Shown here in pieces: positions 15,353 through 21,767 of a stretch of DNA of 23,998 nt. Source of the DNA: Flavobacteriales bacterium UBA1531 (GTDB taxonomy: Bacteria; Bacteroidota; Bacteroidia; Flavobacteriales_D; Sanyastnellaceae); contig DCPZ01000073.1 of assembly GCA_002323795.1 (NCBI GenBank), positions 14,384 through 38,381 of the forward strand, written 5' to 3'. Numbering within the stretch: the stretch's first letter is position 1; every line of letters starts with the position of its first letter. The position numbers were made by a program, and so were the translations under genes. The notes under the pieces are model-generated. The model made no database searches and was not told the origin of the DNA. It saw only the letters and a list, made by a program, of their open reading frames with translations.

Positions 15353-16195
15353 TTAATAGTCCCCGAGGGTTTCTTCCAATTGACCCAAAGCAGCTTCAAG
15401 TTGCTCGTCATTTGGAGCAATGCCGTGCCATTTATGGGTTCCTTCCATAAAGTCAACCCCTTTTCCCATAGCCGTCTTCATCAATATAACGTTTGGCTTA
15501 CCGCTACCTCGCTGCTGCTTGGCAACGGAAACCGCATTCCTCAACTCGTCAAAGTCATGACCATCGCAGAGATGCACTTGCCAGCCAAAAGCTGACCATT
15601 TCCTTTCCAAGTCTCCCAAACCCATGACTTCATCTGTTGGACCGTCGATTTGCTGGCCATTGCAATCAATAAAGCTGATTAAATTATCCACCTGATGATG
15701 AGCCGCATACATAGCCGCTTCCCAAATCTGACCTTCCTGCAATTCTCCGTCACCGTGCAGTGAAAACACAGTCGTTAACTCATCGTTCATCTTTTTGACT
15801 TGAGCAGCACCAATCGCTGCGCTTAATCCTTGCCCGAGAGAACCTGAAGCAATGCGAATACCCGGAAGCCCTTCTTCCGTAGCGGGATGTCCTTGTAAGC
15901 GGCTATTGATTTTTCGAAAAGTCTCCAACTCATGAACAGGAAAATAGCCGCGGCGGGCCAAAACACTGTACCAAACAGGGCTGATATGTCCGTTGGAAAG
16001 AAAAAATAAGTCTTCTCCGTGCCCATTCATTGCAAATGATTCCGGGGTAATTCTCATTTCTTCAAAGAACAAGAACGTGAGCAAGTCAACACATCCCAAG
16101 CTTCCGCCAGGGTGCCCTGATGATGCGCCGTGAACCATACGAACGATATCCCTTCTGACCTGGGATGCTATTTGAGGGAGAGATGCAGATGTCAT
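15353..16195 (-). CDS. transketolase, N-terminal (thiamine diphosphate-binding) subunit
   Basis: The 280-residue protein holds the pyrophosphate-binding domain. The ThDP motif runs from GDG (148-150) through ELQEGQIWEAAMYAA to N179 in FIDCN. SSGHPGGSLG, LSNGHISPVWYSVL, QGHPATEEGLPGIRIASGSLGQGLS and GTHKWHGIAP are all characteristic. A TTG at 16204 could add three residues, but the ATG at 16195 is preferred. The gene heads an operon with the VWA protein 40 bases downstream and the C-terminal subunit after that. A perfect -7 box lies 33 bases upstream on the same strand. Confidence 0.93.
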   Translation of the reverse strand: MTSASLPQIASQVRRDIVRMVHGASSGHPGGSLGCVDLLTFLFFEEMRITPESFAMNGHGEDLFFLSNGHISPVWYSVLARRGYFPVHELETFRKINSRLQGHPATEEGLPGIRIASGSLGQGLSAAIGAAQVKKMNDELTTVFSLHGDGELQEGQIWEAAMYAAHHQVDNLISFIDCNGQQIDGPTDEVMGLGDLERKWSAFGWQVHLCDGHDFDELRNAVSVAKQQRGSGKPNVILMKTAMGKGVDFMEGTHKWHGIAPNDEQLEAALGQLEETLGDY

Positions 16196-16228
16196 AGCTT
16201 TCAAACGTGAATTTTATTAGAATCGTGC

Positions 16229-16236
16229 CAAAATTA
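16229..16236 (-). promoter_or_regulatory. -7 promoter element TAATTTTG of the transketolase operon
   Basis: Read on the minus strand, TAATTTTG matches TAnnTTTG perfectly and lies 33 bases before the tkt-N ATG. A TTG at 16253-16251 is 14 bases upstream, somewhat short for a -33 element. Confidence 0.5.
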
Positions 16237-16304
16237 CCCCAGCAGATGGGCAATGTGGTGCATTTGTTAAAAAACTATGAAAACCAATTGAAGCATGTGC
16301 GATG

Positions 16305-16312
16305 TACTTTTG
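16305..16312 (+). promoter_or_regulatory. -7 promoter element TACTTTTG of ychF
   Basis: A perfect TAnnTTTG match 25 bases upstream of the ychF ATG at 16338. Together with the minus-strand box at 16229-16236 it makes a compact divergent promoter region between tkt-N and ychF. Confidence 0.5.
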
Positions 16313-16337
16313 TGCAACACACCTGAAAAGAAACATC

Positions 16338-17435
16338 ATGGCGCTTAAATGCGGAATTGTAGGACTGCCCAATGTAGGCAAATCGACCTTGTTCAACTGC
16401 CTGTCGAATGCAAAGGCCCAGAGTGCCAACTTCCCATTCTGTACGATTGAACCCAATGTCGGCGTAATCACCGTTCCAGATCCTCGACTCAACCGTCTGG
16501 CAGAAATTGTGAATCCACAGAATGTAATTCCCACCACCGTGGAAATCGTAGACATCGCAGGTTTGGTCAAAGGAGCTAGTAAGGGAGAGGGGCTTGGCAA
16601 TAAATTCTTAGGCAACATTCGAGAAACCGATGCCATCCTTCATGTCTTGAGATGCTTTGAAGACGGCAATGTGGTTCACGTTGACGGAAGTGTCGATCCA
16701 ATCCGAGACAAAGAGGTTATCGATATGGAACTGCAATTGAAAGATCTCGAGACCGTCGAAACGCGGGGTATGAAGGCAAAGAAAGCCGCGAAGACAGGAG
16801 AGAAGGAGGCTGTCAAGGCTGTGGCGTTCTATGACAAGTTGACTCAAGCCTTGGAATCTGGACAGTCAGCACGCGCTGTTGCATTGGAAGATTCTGAACT
16901 TTCCATGATGAACGAATTGCAATTGCTGACAGCAAAGCCCGTGATGTATGTATGCAATGTTGAAGAATCGGCTGTAATCAAAGGAAATGATCACGTGGGA
17001 AAAGTCCGGGCAATTGCGGAAAAAGAAGGTGCATCTGTCATGATCATTGGTGCGGGCATAGAAGCAGATATTGCCGAATTAGACGATGCTGAAGAACGCC
17101 AAATGTTTCTTGCCGATATCGGCTTAGAAGAACCGGGAGTAGCCAAGTTGATTCGCAAGGCCTATGATTTGCTTCACCTACAAACCTACTTTACCGCTGG
17201 CGAGAAAGAGGTGAGGGCTTGGACCTTTCCGAACGGTGCCACTGCGCCGCAAGCCGCAGGTGTCATTCACACCGATTTTCAGAAAGGATTCATTCGTGCC
17301 GAAGTCATGAAGTATGAAGATTTCGTTTCCTTCGGATCAGAATCTGCTGTTAAAGATGCGGGTAAATTGGCCATTGAAGGCAAGGAGTACGTGGTCAAGG
17401 ATGGAGATATCATGCACTTTCGCTTCAACATTTGA
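16338..17435 (+). CDS. ychF: ribosome-associated ATPase YchF (Obg family)
   Basis: YchF is a conserved P-loop NTPase that binds ribosomes and, unlike other Obg-family members, prefers ATP. The 365 residues start MALKCGIVGLPNVGKSTLFN, with the P-loop at about 9-17. ANFPFCTIEPNVGVI is the switch region and VDIAGLVKGASKGEGLGNKF the G3 segment. The nucleotide-specificity motif reads NVEE (within YVCNVEES), the NxxE form associated with ATP use, rather than NKxD. A coiled-coil arm follows (LQLKDLETVETRGMKAKKAA), and the TGS domain is at the end (TYFTAGEKEVRAWTFPNG). The frame opens at 16302, but that ATG lies before the -7 box, so 16338 is the start. Confidence 0.95.
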   Translation: MALKCGIVGLPNVGKSTLFNCLSNAKAQSANFPFCTIEPNVGVITVPDPRLNRLAEIVNPQNVIPTTVEIVDIAGLVKGASKGEGLGNKFLGNIRETDAILHVLRCFEDGNVVHVDGSVDPIRDKEVIDMELQLKDLETVETRGMKAKKAAKTGEKEAVKAVAFYDKLTQALESGQSARAVALEDSELSMMNELQLLTAKPVMYVCNVEESAVIKGNDHVGKVRAIAEKEGASVMIIGAGIEADIAELDDAEERQMFLADIGLEEPGVAKLIRKAYDLLHLQTYFTAGEKEVRAWTFPNGATAPQAAGVIHTDFQKGFIRAEVMKYEDFVSFGSESAVKDAGKLAIEGKEYVVKDGDIMHFRFNI

Positions 17436-17438
17436 TCG

Positions 17439-17900
17439 ATGCGTTTCACAGCCTCCTATCTCATCGTAACAAGCCTATTCATCCTTGCATCTGGCCAGTT
17501 TGCTTGTACAGCCGACACACAAATCAACACCATTCCCGACGAAGTCGCACAGAAGCTGAAACTCCAAGAACAAGCTTGGAACGCAGGCAACCTCGAAAGA
17601 TTTATGGGAGAGGCTTATTGGACCAATGATGCATTGATGTTCATTGGTAGTCAAGGGCTTACATTTGGATACGACCAGACCTTAGCCAATTACCATCAAA
17701 GTTACCCTGATCCCGAAGCCATGGGTCAGCTTACTTTTAAATTGCTCCAATGGCGACAGCTTGGGGATTCACATGGTCTGCTTGTTGGAACATGGCATCT
17801 TGAGCGCGGTGGCGACCACTCCAATCTAGACGGGCACTTCAGTTTGACATGGGAACATCGCGACAATGAATGGCTCATCATTGCCGACCACAGTAGTTAA
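17439..17900 (+). CDS. exported NTF2-like (SnoaL/DUF4440-type) protein
   Basis: The 153-residue protein has an N-terminal export signal (RFTASYLIVTSLFILASG) followed by QFAC, which is a weak lipobox, so secretion is clearer than lipidation. The mature part starts with a helix KLKLQEQAWNAGNLERFM and then YWTNDALMFIGS, followed by strands LTFKLLQWRQLGDSHGLLVGTWHLER and HFSLTWEHRDNEWLIIADHSS. This order is typical of the cone-shaped NTF2-like fold of DUF4440 proteins. Ligand and activity cannot be told from sequence. It begins three bases after the ychF stop and ends 11 bases before the rhomboid start, so the three are probably cotranscribed. Confidence 0.75.
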   Translation: MRFTASYLIVTSLFILASGQFACTADTQINTIPDEVAQKLKLQEQAWNAGNLERFMGEAYWTNDALMFIGSQGLTFGYDQTLANYHQSYPDPEAMGQLTFKLLQWRQLGDSHGLLVGTWHLERGGDHSNLDGHFSLTWEHRDNEWLIIADHSS

Positions 17901-17911
17901 AGGTTTAAGGC

Positions 17912-18535
17912 ATGCTCCTACTCATTCTGATAATCACAGGTGCCATTTCCTGGTGGACCTTTCAAGATTCCAATCGAAAGGACTGGCTGATGCTCAAGCC
18001 ATACCTTGTTAAAAAAAACCGAGAATGGTATCGCGTTCTGACCCACGGTTTTATTCATGCTGACACAACTCATCTTTTTTTTAATCTTTTTGTTTTGTGG
18101 CAGTTCGGAGGCGCAGTTGAGAAACTCTTAAGCACTGGCCACGCCAACCCAACCATCTCATTCATAAGAGATTACACCTTTTTCATGCTATACTTTGGAG
18201 GTTTACTGTTTGCAAGTCTTCCAGCGATGTACAAGCATGCGAACAACCCAGGATACTCGAGCCTCGGCGCAAGTGGCGCTGTTAGCGCCGTGATGATGTC
18301 GTACATCCTTTGGTTTCCCACCGCAAAATTGCTGCTCTTCTTCGTCATACCAATGCCAGCTTTCGTGGCAGGGATCTTATTCTTTGCCTATGAATCATAC
18401 ATGAATAAGCAAGGAGGTGGGCGAATCGCCCATGATGCCCACATTTGGGGCGCACTTTACGGTGTCATCTTCACATTCGCTGCAGACTCCGAAACCTACG
18501 AGCGTCTGGTGAACGCTTTTACTTCGATTTTTTAA
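17912..18535 (+). CDS. rhomboid family intramembrane serine protease
   Basis: The 207-residue protein has about six hydrophobic segments and no periplasmic domain. The catalytic Ser is S121 in SLGASGAVSAV (GxSG), and the His is H177 in AHDAHIWGALYG. REWYRVLTHGFIHADTTHLFFNLFVLWQFG gives the conserved Arg/His/Asn segment of the first helices. It is predicted to cleave membrane-embedded substrates in the inner membrane; the substrate is unknown. An insert at about 75-90 (STGHANPTISFIRDYT) lies between helices. It converges on the ftsB-like gene with three bases between stops, leaving no room for separate terminators. Confidence 0.9.
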   Translation: MLLLILIITGAISWWTFQDSNRKDWLMLKPYLVKKNREWYRVLTHGFIHADTTHLFFNLFVLWQFGGAVEKLLSTGHANPTISFIRDYTFFMLYFGGLLFASLPAMYKHANNPGYSSLGASGAVSAVMMSYILWFPTAKLLLFFVIPMPAFVAGILFFAYESYMNKQGGGRIAHDAHIWGALYGVIFTFAADSETYERLVNAFTSIF

Positions 18536-18538
18536 GGT

Positions 18539-18874
18539 TCAATCCGAAAATTGGTGTGCCTCATTTGGTGGCGGAATGATGCGAAACAAGTCTTCATTTT
18601 CCCGTTTCATGAAGTAATGTTCACGTGCAAACTTTTCCAGTCTTCCCGGGTTGGAAGACAGATCTTCCAATTGGGTATAAAGGGCATGAATTTCATGTTT
18701 GTAGTGAACCACTTGCCTTTCCTGAGCGATCAATGTTTGCTTGCTCCTCAGCAGATAAATTAAGTCAATATCGCTGATGAAGGTGACCCAAAACAAAGCA
18801 ATTGCTCCGGTAATGAGATACCTGTTGCGCAGGGCTCCTAGCGCCTCTAGGAGGATTTTAACCTTTTGAATCAT
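18539..18874 (-). CDS. FtsB/DivIC-like septum formation initiator protein
   Basis: The 111-residue protein has a short cytoplasmic N-terminus, one membrane span (YLITGAIALFWVTFISD), and a periplasmic coiled coil (LRSKQTLIAQERQVVHYKHEIHALYTQLEDL). It ends with LEKFAREHYFMKRENEDLFRI, the hallmark of septum formation initiator proteins (the AREHY and E-D-L-F elements). FtsB/DivIC bridges FtsQ/DivIB and FtsL at the division site. The ATG at 18874 is preferred; another at 18895 would add seven residues. Either way the start lies inside the end of clpC (17-base overlap from 18874), so the genes are translationally coupled. Confidence 0.85.
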   Translation of the reverse strand: MIQKVKILLEALGALRNRYLITGAIALFWVTFISDIDLIYLLRSKQTLIAQERQVVHYKHEIHALYTQLEDLSSNPGRLEKFAREHYFMKRENEDLFRIIPPPNEAHQFSD

Positions 18875-21485
18875 CTTGAGGAGAGTCTTCCGCATTCGCC
18901 TCTTCTTTTTCTCCTTCTTTTAGAGCCTCAGAAGTCCCTTCTGGCAAGGAAAGGAATCCACCTTTCACAACACTGATTTTCAGGGATGAACTGTCTTTTT
19001 TGTAGTCTGCCTTCAGTGAATCTCCCTCTTGAATGTTAGCGTTGATGATTTCCTCGGCAAATGGGTCTTCCAGGTGTTTTTGAATCGCTCGCTTCAACGG
19101 TCGCGCTCCATACTTCTCATCATAACCTTGGTCGACAAGGAAATCCTTCGCTTTTTCCGTGACCTCGATTCCGTAACCTAAACTTTCAATGCGTTCAACG
19201 AGCGCTTTCAGCTCCAGATCAATGATGCTATGAATGTTATCGCGATCAAGACTATTGAATACAACAACATCATCAATGCGGTTCAGGAATTCAGGACTAA
19301 ACGCCCTCTTCAATGCAGTTTGTATGACTGAATCTCGATTTGCAGATTCATTTTGGACTCTCGTCGTCGTTCCGAAACCGACACCTGTTCCAAACTCAGC
19401 CAACTGCCTGGCACCAATGTTTGATGTCATGATGATGATCGTATTTCGAAAATCAATCTTTCTGCCCAAACTATCTGTCATTTGGCCATCGTCAAGAGCT
19501 TGGAGGAGCAGATTGAAAACGTCCGGATGTGCCTTTTCAATTTCATCCAAAAGAATGATGGAGTAGGGGTGACGCCGAACTTTTTCAGTGAGCTGTCCAC
19601 CTTCCTCGTAGCCTACATATCCCGGAGGGGCTCCCACCAAACGGCTTATTGCAAATTTCTCCATGTATTCAGACATGTCGATACGAATCAAGGAATCCTC
19701 AGAATCAAACATGAAACGAGAGAGCACTTTCGCCAGTTGCGTTTTTCCAACACCCGTGGGACCGAGAAAAATGAATGAGCCAATCGGCTTATTGGGATCC
19801 TTCAAGCCGGCACGATTGCGTTTGATCGCTCGTGCTACACGAACGATCGCATCCTCTTGACCAATCACCTTACCCTGCAGGTCCTGATCCATCCGTGCGA
19901 GTTTGCCAGATTCCTTTTCGGCAATCCGCTTCACAGGTATTCCAGTCATCATGGCGACCACGTCGCCAACGTGCTCTACTGTGACGGTGACCCTTTTGTT
20001 CTTACTGTCTTCTTCCCATTGTATTTTGGCCTTTTCCAGGCGATCGTTCAGGGTGCGCTCTGTATCCCTCAATCGAGCTGCCTCTTCATAACGTTGAGAT
20101 CGAACGACACGTACCTTTTCTTCCTTGATTTTCTCAATCTCTTCTTCAATTTGGAGAATTTCATCGGGAACAGTAATGTTATTCAAATGGACGCGAGAAC
20201 CTACTTCATCCAGTGCATCAATCGCTTTGTCTGGCAGATGACGGTCTGTGATGTACCGCGCAGTCAGGTTAACGCAAGCTGCAATGGCTTCATCAGTATA
20301 GGTCACACTGTGGTGCTCTTCGTACTTGTCCTTGATATTATTCAGGATTTGCAGTGTTTCATCCAGAGAAGTTGGCTCAACCAAGACCTTTTGGAAGCGT
20401 CGCTCCAAAGCACCGTCTTTTTCAATGTGCTGGCGGTATTCGTCTAAAGTCGTTGCCCCGACGCATTGAATTTCTCCACGAGCCAACGCAGGCTTGAACA
20501 TATTGGATGCGTCCAGTGAACCGCTCGCACCGCCAGCCCCCACAATTGTATGGATTTCATCGATGAATAAAATCACATCAGGTGATTTCTCCAATTCATT
20601 CATCACAGCCTTCATTCGTTCTTCGAATTGGCCTCGGTATTTGGTCCCCGCAACCAACGATGCGACATCCAACGTGACAATCCTTTTGTTGAACAGAACA
20701 CGGCTCACTTTCTTTTCAATAATTCTCAGCGCCAAGCCTTCCGCGATGGCACTTTTACCGACTCCTGGCTCCCCAATTAGAATCGGGTTATTCTTTTTGC
20801 GACGAGAAAGTATCTGCGAAACACGTTCAATTTCTTTTTGACGACCTACGATAGCATCAAGGCGGCCTTCCTCTGCCATTTTGGTCAGGTCACGACCAAA
20901 ATTGTCAAGTACAGGCGTTTTACTTTTTGGATCTGCCTTCCGGTTACCAGGACCTGAATTCGAACCACCCAAGTTTTCCGCACTTGGCTCTTCATCCGAT
21001 TCGTAATCGGAAGACTCAGCTCGAGGAGCGGAGCTGGCGTGCCCCTCTTCTTGAATGATGCTTTCATACTCTTCCTTGGCCACCTCATAATCGATGTTGA
21101 AAGAGGACAAGGCTTTGGTCGCGACGTTGTCTTCATCTTTTAAAATGCTGAGCAATAGGTGCTCAGTTCCAATCAGATTGGATTTAAAAATCTTGGCTTC
21201 TAGGTAAGTGATTTTCAAAATCTTCTCAGCCTGTTTTACCAGTGGGATATTTCCTGCGCCAATCGCTTTGCCTGTTGTTGGACGAATGCTACTCTCCATG
21301 ACTTTTCGCAGCTTTTGCAAATCCACATTCAAGCCTTCTAAAATCCGAACCGCTGTCCCTTCCCCTTCGCGGATAATACCAAGCAACAAATGCTCAACGC
21401 CTATGTAGTTGTGTCCCAAACGAAGAGCCTCCTCACGGCTGAAAGTGATTACGTCTTTGACCCGAGGTGAAAATTTTGCATCCAT
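18858..21485 (-). CDS. clpC: ATP-dependent Clp protease ATP-binding subunit ClpC
   Basis: ClpC is a Hsp100 unfoldase that feeds substrates to ClpP. The 875 residues show two Clp-N repeats (about 5-145), an acidic Ser/Gly linker (about 148-185), AAA-1 with Walker A GEPGVGKS (238-245) and Walker B VILFIDEIH, and a UVR-type middle domain near 445-480 (EEVRVVRSQRYEEAARLRD-like). AAA-2 has GPTGVGKT near 575 and IILLDEIEKAHPDVF. A C-terminal D2-small domain ends in GYDEKYGARPLKRAIQKHLEDPFAEEI. The last ~60 residues are a charged, Glu/Lys/Ser-rich tail. The middle domain and N repeats separate it from ClpA, ClpB and ClpX. No mcsA, mcsB or ctsR, the Firmicute partners, is nearby. It is divergent from gyrA. 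Confidence 0.95.
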   Translation of the reverse strand: MDAKFSPRVKDVITFSREEALRLGHNYIGVEHLLLGIIREGEGTAVRILEGLNVDLQKLRKVMESSIRPTTGKAIGAGNIPLVKQAEKILKITYLEAKIFKSNLIGTEHLLLSILKDEDNVATKALSSFNIDYEVAKEEYESIIQEEGHASSAPRAESSDYESDEEPSAENLGGSNSGPGNRKADPKSKTPVLDNFGRDLTKMAEEGRLDAIVGRQKEIERVSQILSRRKKNNPILIGEPGVGKSAIAEGLALRIIEKKVSRVLFNKRIVTLDVASLVAGTKYRGQFEERMKAVMNELEKSPDVILFIDEIHTIVGAGGASGSLDASNMFKPALARGEIQCVGATTLDEYRQHIEKDGALERRFQKVLVEPTSLDETLQILNNIKDKYEEHHSVTYTDEAIAACVNLTARYITDRHLPDKAIDALDEVGSRVHLNNITVPDEILQIEEEIEKIKEEKVRVVRSQRYEEAARLRDTERTLNDRLEKAKIQWEEDSKNKRVTVTVEHVGDVVAMMTGIPVKRIAEKESGKLARMDQDLQGKVIGQEDAIVRVARAIKRNRAGLKDPNKPIGSFIFLGPTGVGKTQLAKVLSRFMFDSEDSLIRIDMSEYMEKFAISRLVGAPPGYVGYEEGGQLTEKVRRHPYSIILLDEIEKAHPDVFNLLLQALDDGQMTDSLGRKIDFRNTIIIMTSNIGARQLAEFGTGVGFGTTTRVQNESANRDSVIQTALKRAFSPEFLNRIDDVVVFNSLDRDNIHSIIDLELKALVERIESLGYGIEVTEKAKDFLVDQGYDEKYGARPLKRAIQKHLEDPFAEEIINANIQEGDSLKADYKKDSSSLKISVVKGGFLSLPEGTSEALKEGEKEEANAEDSPQDDSKG

Positions 21486-21767
21486 GCTTTCAAGTTTCTA
21501 TCTAAATCGTGCTTTTGACAGCGCATGATTCTCCGCAATTTTCATGTGTCGGATCAATCATGCGATTCATCTGCCGCTTGTTCGAATCTAAAACTACAAC
21601 CCCCCTGCATGAAACAACCGGTGAACCGTAAGGTTTATCCACATCGGAATGAGGAGATTTGTGAGTAATTGTAAGGTCATAAGGCCGTGTTGACCGTGTA
21701 TGAAAGCGTATTTTCGTGTGCACGTGAAAATTAGCGATTCCGCTTAGAACACCCATACTACGATACG
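21486..21767. promoter_or_regulatory. clpC-gyrA divergent intergenic region
   Basis: This 282-base stretch is the longest non-coding region in the window and must hold both promoters. A 9-bp perfect inverted repeat, CGCATGATT (21522-21530) and AATCATGCG (21556-21564), lies in the clpC leader or promoter. On the gyrA side a -7-like TATTTTCG (21709-21716) follows TTGACC (21690-21695). A near-palindrome with G-U pairs spans 21711-21730 around TGCA. No consensus TAnnTTTG box was found for clpC. An 84-codon minus-strand frame exists here but has no recognisable product. Confidence 0.5.

Noticed and set aside
15313..15456. Upstream extension of the VWA reading frame
   Set aside because: It overlaps the end of tkt-N in another frame, and the signal peptide begins only after 15312.
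19857..20447. 196-codon plus-strand frame
   Set aside because: It is antisense to clpC; its Phe/Leu-rich sequence mirrors the charged coding strand.
21502..21756. 84-codon minus-strand frame between clpC and gyrA
   Set aside because: No recognisable product, no promoter box, and it covers the only space available for the two divergent promoters. A small protein cannot be fully excluded.
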